This document shows positions 27,675 to 37,502 of a stretch of 64,000 bases of DNA, piece by piece. Position numbers and translations under genes: made by a program. The notes beneath the pieces were generated by a model. It was not told the origin of the DNA and did no database searches. It saw nothing but the letters and a program-made list of their open reading frames with translations. Source of the stretch: Psychrobacter sp. P11G3. Its GTDB lineage: Bacteria; Pseudomonadota; Gammaproteobacteria; Pseudomonadales; Moraxellaceae. The DNA is taken from NCBI RefSeq assembly GCF_001435845.1, contig NZ_CM003596.1, positions 2,775,298-2,839,297 of the forward strand, in the 5' to 3' direction. Position 1 is the stretch's first letter; each line of letters begins with the position of its first letter.

Positions 27675-28571
27675 ATGCAGCCGACCACCAAACTTACTCT
27701 GACCCTCGAATGGTTTTTAAACCCTGATCATCTGCCCTTTATCGCTGGTGTGACCACAGGCGCATATGAGCAGGCAGGGCTTGATATTACTATCATCGAG
27801 CCAGATGACCACTATGATGGCTTTGCCGAATTACAGAACCAAAGTATCGATCTGCATGTAAATGAACCGATTCATCTGTTTGAGCATTACGCGCCGAATT
27901 TGCGTGCGCTTGGCTGCTTTTTTGAGACCGATGGCGGCATATTGATGCAACAGTCCAGCATGGATAAGCTCAAAAACAATCAGCCTATTCGCATCTGTAC
28001 CCCTGCTGCTGAAGAAAAGACCAATCGTATTGGCTTTGAGATATTGGCGCGTTATGCCAAGAAAAATGGCTTTAGTATCAGCCGTGATAATGTGAGCTTT
28101 GTGCAAAAAGACTTTTATCATATAAAAAACCTGCAAGAAGACCCAAGCCTAGATGGTGCATGGTTATGTTTTTATAACTTTGAAGGCGTTGAAGCGACTC
28201 ATGAAGGGCTAGACTTTACGTTTATCGATCAACACCTGTCACCCTATCCGAATTTTTCGGCGTTAGAGATTCTGACAACGGATGAGATCTATAGCGCGAA
28301 AAAAGACGCGATAGATACCTTTATCCAAGTGACCAATCAGATGACGGAACTGTGTAAAAATGATTCAGAAATTGCCCACCATATGTATTACGACTATAGT
28401 AAAACCGAAGCAGATATACTGATGGATGCCATTATTGATAATACGCTAGGCAGATTGATTACACCGATCAAGCCTGATGCAAGTAAGTGGGAAGAACTGC
28501 GCGAGATGCTAGCCGAGATCGATATCGTGACGTTGACTGATGAGCAATATCAATCGCTGTGGGCGCTATAG
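27675..28571 (+). CDS. THI5/NMT1-like protein under TPP riboswitch control
   Basis: The 298-residue protein has the NMT1/THI5-like periplasmic-binding fold: LTLEWFLNPDHLPFIAGV at the start with the His in the position of the HMP-P synthase active-site His of THI5 proteins, GLDITIIEPDDHYDG, then INEP-like VNEPIHLFEH. It has no signal peptide, unlike ABC transporter binding proteins, and the Cys cluster of fungal THI5 is absent. Possible roles are a pyrimidine (HMP) precursor-forming or binding protein in thiamine synthesis. The riboswitch upstream makes a thiamine link firm. ATG at 27675 follows AAAGGAA; an in-frame ATG at 27645 has no ribosome binding site. No other thiamine gene is adjacent. 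Confidence 0.82.
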   Translation: MQPTTKLTLTLEWFLNPDHLPFIAGVTTGAYEQAGLDITIIEPDDHYDGFAELQNQSIDLHVNEPIHLFEHYAPNLRALGCFFETDGGILMQQSSMDKLKNNQPIRICTPAAEEKTNRIGFEILARYAKKNGFSISRDNVSFVQKDFYHIKNLQEDPSLDGAWLCFYNFEGVEATHEGLDFTFIDQHLSPYPNFSALEILTTDEIYSAKKDAIDTFIQVTNQMTELCKNDSEIAHHMYYDYSKTEADILMDAIIDNTLGRLITPIKPDASKWEELREMLAEIDIVTLTDEQYQSLWAL

Positions 28572-28602
28572 AGATTTTAGAAGTTAAGATATTTTGAATA
28601 AC

Positions 28603-28638
28603 AAAAAACCGCCATCATATTTGCTGTGGCGGTTTTTT
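28603..28638. terminator. Bidirectional terminator
   Basis: AAAAAACCGCCA pairs with TGGCGGTTTTTT between the THI5-like gene and the convergent TerF-like gene; strong stem with runs on both sides. Confidence 0.92.
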
Positions 28639-28656
28639 ATTTAGCTGTCATCGAAT

Positions 28657-28699
28657 AATGAGGTTAACGCAGTCATACTTTTATAGTGAAGTGACTATA
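28657..28699 (+). repeat. Half copy of the palindromic intergenic repeat
   Basis: GAGGTTAACGCAGTC, CTTTTATAGTG and GACTATA, in the same order and spacing as the right-hand half of copies at 14582-14688 (minus strand) and 22362-22474. The left half is missing. It overlaps the end of the TerF-like gene (28681-28698): the last six codons and the stop derive from the repeat. Confidence 0.65.
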
Positions 28700-29979
28700 C
28701 CAAGCTGCTTGGCTTCTTTTAGCCACATTGGAAACTCTTCTAGCATGTTTTCATACAAAGCTTCTTCGCTAATGTCATCCAAATCATCGAGTTCAAAAAA
28801 GTCGCAATTATCAATCACGCGCCCTGTCATGTCGTCTAGTTTTTTGAGGATGCCATAACCACGACCACCTAAGCCCACAAATTGCCAAAATATCGGCAGT
28901 TTCGCGGCTTCCGTCATGACTCTCGTGATACCGCGATTGTCATTCACCCCGCCATCACTGATAAATAGCACGTAGACAGGCACATCCAAGCCGTCCTTTT
29001 GATAAAACTCCGTCACCGCTTTCATGACTTCTGCTTCATTGTTTATGCGTGGGCCAAGTGCCCATTTGCGCCAGCCGCCATGAGCGTTGTTGATAAAACC
29101 GTCATAATTGCTCAGTCCAATCTCGCCCAAATACTGCGGATCTCGGGCAAACGCCCAGCAGTCTAGTGCTTGGTCGTCATCGAAGTTCACTGCCAATGGC
29201 AATATGCGATTGACTACCTCTTGCACGCGGCCTTTTTTGTACTGTCTATTCATTGAACCTGAGGCATCTAACACCAACGCTACCTTTGCGGTTAATTGCT
29301 GCAATTGGCGTTTCTCAAGCGATATCGTGGCTTTTTTGGCCAGATTGACCAGTTTTGGCGCTTTGTCTAGCATGACCTTCTCTAACGACGGTTTTGCTTG
29401 CACTGGCGCTACGGTCGGCTCGAGTACTTGCGGGCTACTCTCTTCTACGTCACCACCGAAATGCTGCACGATGGCGGCAAGTCCACCATTAAAGCCTTGC
29501 GCGACGTTGGATACTCGCCAAACGCCACCCTTACGATACAGCTGCATCAGCATACTGGCTTGCTGCTGGGCAAAATCTGCTGCTTGATACGCTGCCTGCA
29601 CTTTTTGCGACTGCTGCCAAATACCAATCTCTAACGATTGAATTTGATTGAGCGGCGTGTCGGCTGATAACACAAAAAACAAGCTGTCTATATTTGCAGC
29701 CAGTTTGGATAAGTTAACCTCAAACTCGGCTTGGATGCCTTTATTCGCCGTTGGCTGCGATTCGTAATGGGTAAGCTTGATTTGCCCGCACGGTGAGGTT
29801 GGCTGATTGTAAAACACCATGTAATCATCATTGATCAGTTTGCCCGCTGCGTCTAAGGCAAAGCAGCTAATGTCCATCTCTATTGGGCTTTGACGAGTGA
29901 ACTTAAGCGTGATGGGTGCGGTGTCGTCAATAGCAAGATTGCTTAAAGGCGCGCGTTGTCCGACGGTGAGATGGTTCAT
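28681..29979 (-). CDS. TerD domain + vWA protein (TerF-like)
   Basis: About 432 residues. The first 165 resemble the TerD/CABP stress domain (GQRAPLSNLA, FVLSADTPLNQ, GVWRVSNVAQGFNGGLAAIVQHFGGDVEE). The second half is a von Willebrand A domain with the MIDAS motif DASGSMNR (about 238) and a distal SDGGVNDNRGIT. This is the TerF architecture found in tellurite-resistance/stress (ter) loci, although no other ter gene is visible here. ATG at 29979 follows AAGGAA; the frame extends upstream into the neighbour but without support. It starts 9 bp after the stop of the pentapeptide/2-TM gene and is probably co-transcribed with it. The last six residues come from a repeat element. Confidence 0.82.
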   Translation of the reverse strand: MNHLTVGQRAPLSNLAIDDTAPITLKFTRQSPIEMDISCFALDAAGKLINDDYMVFYNQPTSPCGQIKLTHYESQPTANKGIQAEFEVNLSKLAANIDSLFFVLSADTPLNQIQSLEIGIWQQSQKVQAAYQAADFAQQQASMLMQLYRKGGVWRVSNVAQGFNGGLAAIVQHFGGDVEESSPQVLEPTVAPVQAKPSLEKVMLDKAPKLVNLAKKATISLEKRQLQQLTAKVALVLDASGSMNRQYKKGRVQEVVNRILPLAVNFDDDQALDCWAFARDPQYLGEIGLSNYDGFINNAHGGWRKWALGPRINNEAEVMKAVTEFYQKDGLDVPVYVLFISDGGVNDNRGITRVMTEAAKLPIFWQFVGLGGRGYGILKKLDDMTGRVIDNCDFFELDDLDDISEEALYENMLEEFPMWLKEAKQLGIVTSL

Positions 29980-29987
29980 GGTGTTCC

Positions 29988-31706
29988 TTAACGTTGAGTA
30001 TGCCTCTTTACCGCAACAATAGTCTGCCAAGTAAGTATGACAAACAATATATAAAATAATAAGCTTGTAAATTCGAGACCCTCTCTACCCTGTAAGAATC
30101 TACTAAAAGGTAAAAAACTTTCTGCAATACTATTTGCTCTGACAGATAGAGTATTAAAATCACGATTCCAAAAATACTCGTTTTCAACAAAAAATCTATT
30201 GTGCCAATCAATAATTTCTGAGTAAATCACAACACTGATTACTAACCAAATTATGGGTAAAATATAATTACCACCAAAATTTGAAGCCCATCTATTGAAA
30301 AAAAGTATAAAGCGATTAAACCATTCCCCACCTTTAATTTTCAGCTCTCTTCTATAAGCCTTCATTTCTTCGATAAAGAACCTGTTTGCCTCAATTTTAT
30401 TGCCTGCATCATCAAATGAGTTTTTTATAATTCTAAATGTTTCGCGATTTGTGTTTATTGGACTAATATAAACATTAAGAAAGTTAGGTGTATCTTTTAA
30501 GTTAGTTTTTGAGAAGTCTAATCCAGAATTAAATTTAACTCCTCTAAAACTAGAGAAGTCCATAAAAGTAACATATTTGAAAACTGTTAAGAATTTTTCA
30601 TTATCCTTTTCCACTTCATTTCCAAAATTTACATCTTCAAATCCAGCAAAATCACTGAATATACATTTATCAAATTTTGCTTGTATAAACCTACTTCCAA
30701 ATAGATCAAAAATTTTAGTGACGTTAGAGTTTTCAAAATTAAAAATATCAATATTTTTATTCTTAATTTCTAATTTTGATTTAAAATTTGTGTCTATTAT
30801 TTTAAGCTCTTTAATGTTGGAACTGCCTGCTTTATACTTATAATCATGCATTTCAACTTCATTAAAATATTTGTCATCAAAACCATTTATTTTTAAATCA
30901 GTTTCAAAACTGCAATTAGATATTATTAATTTATTAAAACTATGACAATTTCTTATTCTTAAAAATTCGCTGTTACTGGTAGATAAAGCTACAAGAGCGC
31001 TCTTTTTTTTAATAGAATCTAAAACATCAGGAAAGCTAAAAAGGTTTTTTTTAAAATTTAAATTTTGGATATCTACATCTTTTAAAAAGTCACACTCAAA
31101 AAATACATTGCATAACTCTTGTTTATTATCATCTGAAGCAGATAAATAAACATTATTATGGAAATTACAACTTATATAACGGTACTTTTCACCAAAGCCA
31201 TTCTTATAGAACGGAGTAATATAAATGTCTTTTATAAAATCACATAATTCAAAGTACATATTATCATTTGTACTGAGTCGACTTGAATCGAACTTACAGT
31301 TGATAAAATCTATTCTACCTAGTCTATATAGTACCTCCTTAGTTTCACTAGTTACATAAATTAGATTGTCGTCTTTCGGAAAGTGAATATCCTTAATACT
31401 TATACTAATAGATTTCAATCTATCACCTAAACTACTAGAGACACCTGAATACTCCCCTATGCCCAAATAGACTTTCAGATCATTAATATCCTTATCAAGA
31501 GCCTCAGCTTCGTACTGATTTTCACACTCTGATCGTAACTTTTCAAGTTGAATAAAAACCTCTTCTGATATATAACTTTCCAGTAATTCATAGAATTTCA
31601 GCAAATAACAATGAAAATTATTTTTATTTTTATCTTTAAGACTTAGTTGATATTTATCAAGTAAATCCGAAGCCTTATTAGAGAAAATAACAGAATTACT
31701 TTGCAT
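29988..31706 (-). CDS. AT-rich pentapeptide-like protein with C-terminal membrane pair
   Basis: The 572-residue protein has a helical N-terminus (1-80) and a long middle (about 130-420) of irregular five-residue repeats (FINCKF, ISNCSF, FDKCIF, FRGVKF, FSKTNL patterns), typical of a pentapeptide beta-helix. A conserved-looking FRIIKNSFDDAGNKIEANRFF plus EEMKAYRRELK helix follows, then two membrane segments (about 480-500 and 545-565). The layout of repeats, linker helix and C-terminal 2-TM domain occurs in uncharacterised membrane-anchored pentapeptide proteins. Codon use is much more AT-rich than neighbouring genes, suggesting acquisition. It stands directly upstream of the TerF-like gene. 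Function is unknown. Confidence 0.72.
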   Translation of the reverse strand: MQSNSVIFSNKASDLLDKYQLSLKDKNKNNFHCYLLKFYELLESYISEEVFIQLEKLRSECENQYEAEALDKDINDLKVYLGIGEYSGVSSSLGDRLKSISISIKDIHFPKDDNLIYVTSETKEVLYRLGRIDFINCKFDSSRLSTNDNMYFELCDFIKDIYITPFYKNGFGEKYRYISCNFHNNVYLSASDDNKQELCNVFFECDFLKDVDIQNLNFKKNLFSFPDVLDSIKKKSALVALSTSNSEFLRIRNCHSFNKLIISNCSFETDLKINGFDDKYFNEVEMHDYKYKAGSSNIKELKIIDTNFKSKLEIKNKNIDIFNFENSNVTKIFDLFGSRFIQAKFDKCIFSDFAGFEDVNFGNEVEKDNEKFLTVFKYVTFMDFSSFRGVKFNSGLDFSKTNLKDTPNFLNVYISPINTNRETFRIIKNSFDDAGNKIEANRFFIEEMKAYRRELKIKGGEWFNRFILFFNRWASNFGGNYILPIIWLVISVVIYSEIIDWHNRFFVENEYFWNRDFNTLSVRANSIAESFLPFSRFLQGREGLEFTSLLFYILFVILTWQTIVAVKRHTQR

Positions 31707-31994
31707 ATGTTTAAACTCTTTACTAAATTTATATTTCTCTAAAACTAAAACTTAATATAGCTAATACTATTAGACTGGATAGAGTCTATAATATCCAACA
31801 GTTAAGGCATGTTTTGGTTTTGCACCTCAATGCCAACCTACCCTATACTTTCTTACTTAGGTCACTCTTATTGTTCTTGCGCGAGGGACGAGCGCCGAGC
31901 GAAGCCTTTAAAAAGACACCGCCTCATGCATCGCATATTTGCCCCTTATTAAAGGACTCCGATGCTGAGGCTATGCTTTTTAAGCTCTTTCTGC

Positions 31995-34964
31995 TCACAA
32001 CGCTTTCAGCTGCTCCATCTGCGCTGTCATCGCCGTCAACTGCCCTTCTAGCTCAGCCAGTTTCGCTTTCTCAGCATCGACCACTTCCGCAGGTGCTTTA
32101 CTGACAAAGCCTTCATTACCTAGCTTACGAGCGATACCATCGGCTTGCTTTTGTAGCTTTTCATGCGCTTTGCCCAGACGTGCCAGCTCAGCCGTTGGAT
32201 CGATCAGACCTTTCATCGGTACGAGTACACGTAGCTGACCGACCATACTTGATGATGACAGTGGCACTTCATCGCCTTCTTTGACGATCTCTAAGCTCTC
32301 GACTTTGGCAAGCGCTTTGAACTGGTTTTTGATACGTGATAGACGCGCATCTTCATCTTGAGAGACGTTTTGTAGTAGCACTGGCAGACGTACCGCGTTA
32401 CCCAGTTTCATCTCACCACGGATGTTACGGACGCTCGCGATTAGCTCTTGTAGCCATGCCATATCCGCTTCGGTCTGCTCACTGATTTGGCTACCATCAG
32501 TCTGTGGATAGTCAGCGACCACGATGCTGTCGGTGTTTTTGCGACCCAGTAGCGGCGCAATGGTCTGCCAGATTTGCTCAGTCAGATACGGCATGATTGG
32601 ATGGGTGAAACGTAGCGCCGTCTCTAGCACGTGCAGCAGCACATAGCGGATTTGCGCTTTGCGTTCGTCAGACACCGAGTCATCATTTAGGCTGGCTTTG
32701 GCAAGCTCAACGTACCAATCACAGTACTCGTTCCAGATAAACTCATAGATATCTTGGCTGACCATATCGAGACGATACTGGGCGAAATGTTGATGAATGT
32801 CTTTGATACTAGAGTTTAGACGACTCATGATCCATTTTTCTGGTAGTTCCCATACATCAGGGTTCGCCGTTTGGTCGATAGGCTTGGCACTGCCTTCGCC
32901 ATCGACACAGTTCATGAGGACAAAACGGCTGGCGTTCCAGATTTTATTACAGAAGTTGCGATAGCCCTCGACACGCTTTAGATCAAAGTTGATATCGCGA
33001 CCAGTACTGGCTAATGAGGTAAAGGTAAAGCGCAGTGCATCCGTACCATACGCTGGGATGCCTTCTGGGAACTCTTTACGCGTTTGCTTTTCGATTTTGG
33101 CCGCGTCTTTTGGGTTCATCATATTGCTGGTACGTTTTTCCACCAACGCTTCTAGCTCAATACCGTCGATTAGATCAATCGGATCTAAGACGTTACCTTT
33201 TGATTTTGACATTTTTTGACCGTTGCCATCACGTACCAGACCATGCACATATACGGTCTTAAACGGTACTTGCGGCGTGCCATCTTCGTTTTTCACAAAG
33301 TGCATGGTCATCATGATCATGCGGGCAACCCAAAAGAAAATAATGTCAAAACCTGTCACCAATACGCTAGTTGGATGAAAGGTGTCCATCACGCGTGGAT
33401 CAGCGTTGACGTCTGCCCAGTCAAGCGTACTGAACGTCCATAGACCAGAGCTGAACCACGTATCGAGTACGTCATCATCTTGGCGTAATACAACATCATT
33501 GCTTAGGTTGTATTTGCTACGCACTTCGGCTTCGTCACGGGCGACATAGATTTCACCTGTCGCATCGTCATACCATGCAGGGATACGATGTCCCCACCAG
33601 AGTTGACGGCTGATGCACCAATCTTGTAGATCGGTCATCCACGCCATATACATGTTTTTGTACTGCGCAGGAACGAACTCAATGCTGCCGTCTTCTACCG
33701 CGTCAATCGCAGGCTTGGCAAGCTCTTTGACCGCGACATACCACTGATCGGTCAACCATGGCTCAACGATCGTGCCGCCACGCTCAGCACGCGGAGCCTT
33801 AAGTGCGTAGTCTTCGATATCTTCTAGCCAGCCTTGCTCGCCTGCTTGCTCTACAAGGAATTTACGCGCAGCAAAACGCTCAAGTCCTGCATAGTCACTA
33901 GGCGTGGTTTCTAACTCTGGCTCACGCGTTTGCAGATCAGGATAAACTTCCATCGCTGGCAAGATATTAGCGCGCTCATCAAGAATATTAATCAATGGCA
34001 AGCTATGACGACGACCCAATTCATAATCATTAAAATCATGCGCTGGAGTGATTTTGACACAACCCGTACCGAAGTCTTTTTCGACATAGTCATCAGCGAC
34101 GATAGGCACGACACGGCCCGTGATTGGCAAAGTAATGGTTTTGCCGACTAAATGCGCATAACGCTCGTCGCTAGGATTAACGGCGACAGCGGTATCACCA
34201 AGCAATGTCTCAGGACGCGTAGTAGCAACCACCAGATAGTTTTTACCATCTTGAGTCGTTAAGTCTTTATCTGTGAAATGATAGCGGAAATGCCACAAGC
34301 TACCTTTTTCGTCGTGGTTTTCCACTTCTAGGTCAGATAGCGCGGTTTGGAACTTTGGATCCCAGTTAACCAAACGCTTACCACGATAAATTAAACCATC
34401 GTCGAACAGACGAACGAACACTTCTTTTACTGCGTTAGACAGACCATCATCCATGGTAAAGCGCTCACGCGACCAATCAACCGAGCTGCCCAAACGGCGA
34501 ATTTGGCTAGTGATATTGCCGCCCGACTCTTCTTTCCATTCCCATACTTTATCGATGAAATCTGCACGCGTCATATCGCGGCGCTTGATACCTTGCGCTT
34601 CCAGACGACGCTCAACGACCATCTGGGTTGCGATACCCGCATGATCCGTACCTGGCTGCCAAAGCGTATTGTCGCCATCCATACGGTGATAACGGGTGAG
34701 CGCATCCATAATAGCGTTGTTAAAACCGTGACCCATGTGTAGCGAGCCGGTGACGTTTGGCGGTGGCAGCGCAATAGAAAACGACTCGTCTTTGTCAAAC
34801 GTCGGCTGAAAATAGCCACTTTCTTCCCAGCCTTGATACATACCTGCTTCAACTTCCGCAGGGTTATAGGCGCTCTCTAATTGGCTTAGCGCCGCTTGGA
34901 TCGACTGGGTCAGGTTGGTTTTCGCATTGCTATCAATGCTGGTATCGGTATTAGGATTGCTCAT
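31995..34964 (-). CDS. valS: Valyl-tRNA synthetase
   Basis: A class I aminoacyl-tRNA synthetase of 989 residues with [15 protein letters not shown] (HIGH motif at 76-79) and KMSKSKGN (about 582-586), the editing domain between them, an anticodon-binding domain and a C-terminal coiled coil arm of about 70 residues that ends in [18 protein letters not shown] heptads. The first 30 residues are a non-conserved extension. It charges tRNA-Val and edits threonine. It is the essential housekeeping gene next to the AT-rich gene, separated by 288 bp without an evident gene. Confidence 0.97.
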   Translation of the reverse strand: MSNPNTDTSIDSNAKTNLTQSIQAALSQLESAYNPAEVEAGMYQGWEESGYFQPTFDKDESFSIALPPPNVTGSLHMGHGFNNAIMDALTRYHRMDGDNTLWQPGTDHAGIATQMVVERRLEAQGIKRRDMTRADFIDKVWEWKEESGGNITSQIRRLGSSVDWSRERFTMDDGLSNAVKEVFVRLFDDGLIYRGKRLVNWDPKFQTALSDLEVENHDEKGSLWHFRYHFTDKDLTTQDGKNYLVVATTRPETLLGDTAVAVNPSDERYAHLVGKTITLPITGRVVPIVADDYVEKDFGTGCVKITPAHDFNDYELGRRHSLPLINILDERANILPAMEVYPDLQTREPELETTPSDYAGLERFAARKFLVEQAGEQGWLEDIEDYALKAPRAERGGTIVEPWLTDQWYVAVKELAKPAIDAVEDGSIEFVPAQYKNMYMAWMTDLQDWCISRQLWWGHRIPAWYDDATGEIYVARDEAEVRSKYNLSNDVVLRQDDDVLDTWFSSGLWTFSTLDWADVNADPRVMDTFHPTSVLVTGFDIIFFWVARMIMMTMHFVKNEDGTPQVPFKTVYVHGLVRDGNGQKMSKSKGNVLDPIDLIDGIELEALVEKRTSNMMNPKDAAKIEKQTRKEFPEGIPAYGTDALRFTFTSLASTGRDINFDLKRVEGYRNFCNKIWNASRFVLMNCVDGEGSAKPIDQTANPDVWELPEKWIMSRLNSSIKDIHQHFAQYRLDMVSQDIYEFIWNEYCDWYVELAKASLNDDSVSDERKAQIRYVLLHVLETALRFTHPIMPYLTEQIWQTIAPLLGRKNTDSIVVADYPQTDGSQISEQTEADMAWLQELIASVRNIRGEMKLGNAVRLPVLLQNVSQDEDARLSRIKNQFKALAKVESLEIVKEGDEVPLSSSSMVGQLRVLVPMKGLIDPTAELARLGKAHEKLQKQADGIARKLGNEGFVSKAPAEVVDAEKAKLAELEGQLTAMTAQMEQLKAL

Positions 34965-35276
34965 AATAGGGTGATCTTATTGTTGGTAATGAATGTGGTC
35001 AAACTGAGATGGCACAGAATGCTATAAAAACAGAGAAAGTTATTGATAGTGTGATTTTAACGCAGATAGGCATATTTTGTTAGATGGTAAGGCAATTTAT
35101 AGGACGTGAACCGCATTTATTCCTCAATTAACAACCCCAGTCAGCCAAATGCGCAACAGAATATCTTACCCTCATACGATAAAATATGGATGATAGCTGT
35201 ATTTGAGCATACTAAAATTTAAAACTACCAAGCCTGAAACGTACTAAAACACTATATAACCAACAGTGAGCTGACC
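34965..35276. other. Divergent spacer between valS and the FNT gene
   Basis: AT-rich sequence of 312 bases with no gene, strong hairpin or repeat. Promoters of both neighbours must be here. No T-box-like structure is recognisable before valS. Confidence 0.45.
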
Positions 35277-36419
35277 GTGTCCCAAGATACCGAGCAACCC
35301 CCTAACTCTCAGAACAACTTGCCAAACGATAAGGCTCTGCATACGAGTACCACAAGTCACGTAAATTCAGATGACGATGCGCTGAATGGCAATCACGAAA
35401 ATAACAGTACGGAGCACAGTCATACACTACAGCACAGCCACGCTGTAAAAGACAGCTCTGATGTGGACAGTCATCACTCAGATGACCACATAAAAGCTAC
35501 CGAAGAACTAGATAATGATGACTTGCCAGAAGAAATCAGCGAAGAAGATAAAGAAACCATCAAAAAAGTCGCCAGTGATGACAATCTAAGCCAAGCAAAA
35601 AGCTACGCCAGTATCTTGGTAGAGCAAGTCATACATGCCAAAGAAACCTTTCAGCGCTCACTTGGTTCGTTATTTACCAGTGCCTTTACCGCTGGACTCG
35701 AGATTGGTATCAGTTTTTTTGTGATTTTATCCGCATTTGCACTACTAAATGACGTATTGCCCAGTCGCTATGCGATGGTATTGTCATCCCTGCTCTATCC
35801 GATTGGTTTTATTATCGTGGTGATCGGTCAGTCGTTATTATTTACCGAACAGACATCCCTACTCAGTCTGCCTGTGCTCAATAAAATCGAACCACTACAT
35901 AAATTGCTCAGGCTGTGGGGCATCGTTATTGCTGGTAATATCGTGGGCGGTTGTATATTTGCAGCCCTTATGATTGGTCTAGGACTACACATGCACCTGT
36001 TTACAGATCATGCCATTGACGCTTATGCCGAGCATATCTTGGGGTTTGAGTGGTGGGTGATCTTTGGTAGTGCAGTACTGGCAGGCTGGATGATGGGCGT
36101 CGCGGCATGGCTAGTGACTTCTGCCCGTGACACTCTGAGCCGTATCGTCTTGGTCACACTCATCACTGGTAGTATCGGATTTTTGGGATTGCACCATAGT
36201 ATTGTTGGCAATATCGAAGTATTTTCAGCACTACTATATGGCAACACCGTCAGCCTTTGGCACTATTTGGTATTTTTAGTCGTGGTACTAGCCGGCAATA
36301 CGGTGGGCGGCGTGGTGTTCGTTGCCGTACTCAAAAACCGTACGTTCTTATTTGAAATTGAAAAGGTCAAAGAGCAAACTGCCGAGGCGAGAGCAAAAAT
36401 AGACAGACGAAGATTTTAG
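35277..36419 (+). CDS. Formate/nitrite transporter family protein with long His/Asp-rich N-terminus
   Basis: The last 280 residues form an FNT channel: helical motifs GLEIGISFFVILSAFAL, GQSLLFTEQTSLLSL, AGNIVGGC and AGNTVGGVVF, similar to the YfdC branch. These pentameric channels pass formate, nitrite or related monovalent anions. The first 95 or so residues are a hydrophilic tail rich in H, D, E, N and S, without similarity to a known domain, then an amphipathic helix leads to the membrane. Start is GTG at 35277 with only a weak ribosome binding site (GTGAG), so the real start could lie further downstream. Terminator follows at 36448. Confidence 0.87.
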   Translation: MSQDTEQPPNSQNNLPNDKALHTSTTSHVNSDDDALNGNHENNSTEHSHTLQHSHAVKDSSDVDSHHSDDHIKATEELDNDDLPEEISEEDKETIKKVASDDNLSQAKSYASILVEQVIHAKETFQRSLGSLFTSAFTAGLEIGISFFVILSAFALLNDVLPSRYAMVLSSLLYPIGFIIVVIGQSLLFTEQTSLLSLPVLNKIEPLHKLLRLWGIVIAGNIVGGCIFAALMIGLGLHMHLFTDHAIDAYAEHILGFEWWVIFGSAVLAGWMMGVAAWLVTSARDTLSRIVLVTLITGSIGFLGLHHSIVGNIEVFSALLYGNTVSLWHYLVFLVVVLAGNTVGGVVFVAVLKNRTFLFEIEKVKEQTAEARAKIDRRRF

Positions 36420-36447
36420 ATTCGAGATGAAAAAAGGTACTACACAC

Positions 36448-36496
36448 AAAAGCCCGCAACGCACTTCCTTATACGAAGCGTGTTGCGGGCTTTTTT
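36448..36496. terminator. Bidirectional terminator
   Basis: AAAAGCCCGCAAC pairs with GTTGCGGGCTTTT in a 13-bp perfect stem between the convergent FNT and symporter genes. Confidence 0.93.
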
Positions 36497-36578
36497 ATTT
36501 CGCCATACATTGCTACTTTTTTGCCAAGTACTGTCTCAACTGGCGTGACAATACATTACTACGGTTATCTTAAACACC

Positions 36579-37502
36579 TTACATTCTACGTGCTGCCAAT
36601 ACACTGTTTTCTATCTCGGTTTTTTTGGCTTTATTGTGCTGAGCTGTGAATACTCTGACCATGATACCAGCGGTCAAGAACATAATTAGCGTATAGATAG
36701 CTGGCGTCAACGACATCTTATAGTTAGCGAGCAGCGTCAATGCCATAAACATCGATAGCGTACTGTTTTGTAGACCGACTTCCATGGTGATTGATCTTCT
36801 CTGTTCAGGATTGAGACCAAACCATTTACTCGTATAATACCCAAGTGCCATCGTTGATACGTTTAATATGAGCGATACAGGACCAGTAGCAATTAGAGCC
36901 TCTACGATGATGTCTCGTTGCACATAGCTCAAGAAAAGCACCAAGAAGCTCAAAAAGATCACCCCAAAACGAGATACCATAACCTGTGCTCTATCAGCAA
37001 ATTTAGGCTTATAGTTTTTGATCAGCATCCCGATACTAACCGGCAGGATAGTCAGCGCAATCAGGCTAATCATGGTCTTGGCGACTGGCAATTGAAACTC
37101 GCTGCCCGCTCCCATGAAATAGACGAGCGAAAAGCTAAGTACGATAGGAATGGTAAATACAGTAATGACGCTGGCAATAGCGGTCATTGTAACCGACAGG
37201 GCGACATCGCCTTTGGCAAGATAAGTGAATAGGTTTGATGTGGTGCCACCAGGACACAGTACCAGCAACATAACCCCAACCGCATACTCAGGCTCTAATG
37301 ACATAGACGCCGCTAAAGCAAAGCCAACTAATGGTAAAAATATAAGCTGATTGGTGAGACCTATACCGACGGCCTTGGGGTACTTGACGACTCGTTTAAA
37401 GTCATTGGTAACTAGGGACAGTCCCATTCCCATCATAATCAAAAAAATACTGATAGGAATAACTTTTGAATTTACAAACGTGACTAACTCCACACCTTCC
37501 AT
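36579..37502 (-). CDS. Bile acid:sodium symporter (BASS/SBF) family protein
   Basis: The 307-residue membrane protein has about ten helices and the family motifs LVLCPGGTTSNLFTYLAKGDVAL and MEVGLQNSTLSM, which form the crossing Na+- and substrate-binding helices in ASBT-type transporters. Bacterial members carry bile acids, pantoate or other organic anions. Substrate is unknown. The upstream spacer of more than 400 bp holds a degenerate 15-16 bp tandem array. Confidence 0.88.
   Translation of the reverse strand: MEGVELVTFVNSKVIPISIFLIMMGMGLSLVTNDFKRVVKYPKAVGIGLTNQLIFLPLVGFALAASMSLEPEYAVGVMLLVLCPGGTTSNLFTYLAKGDVALSVTMTAIASVITVFTIPIVLSFSLVYFMGAGSEFQLPVAKTMISLIALTILPVSIGMLIKNYKPKFADRAQVMVSRFGVIFLSFLVLFLSYVQRDIIVEALIATGPVSLILNVSTMALGYYTSKWFGLNPEQRRSITMEVGLQNSTLSMFMALTLLANYKMSLTPAIYTLIMFLTAGIMVRVFTAQHNKAKKTEIENSVLAARRM

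Noticed and set aside
28681..31706. Complete tellurite-resistance (ter) operon
   Set aside because: Only a TerF-like gene is present; no TerZABCDE genes or phosphoribosyl cluster are found nearby.
31814..32104. 96-codon plus-strand frame at the end of valS
   Set aside because: Its second half is antisense to the conserved valS C-terminus and the first half shows no family resemblance. It may include a remnant, which is reported as a composition finding instead.
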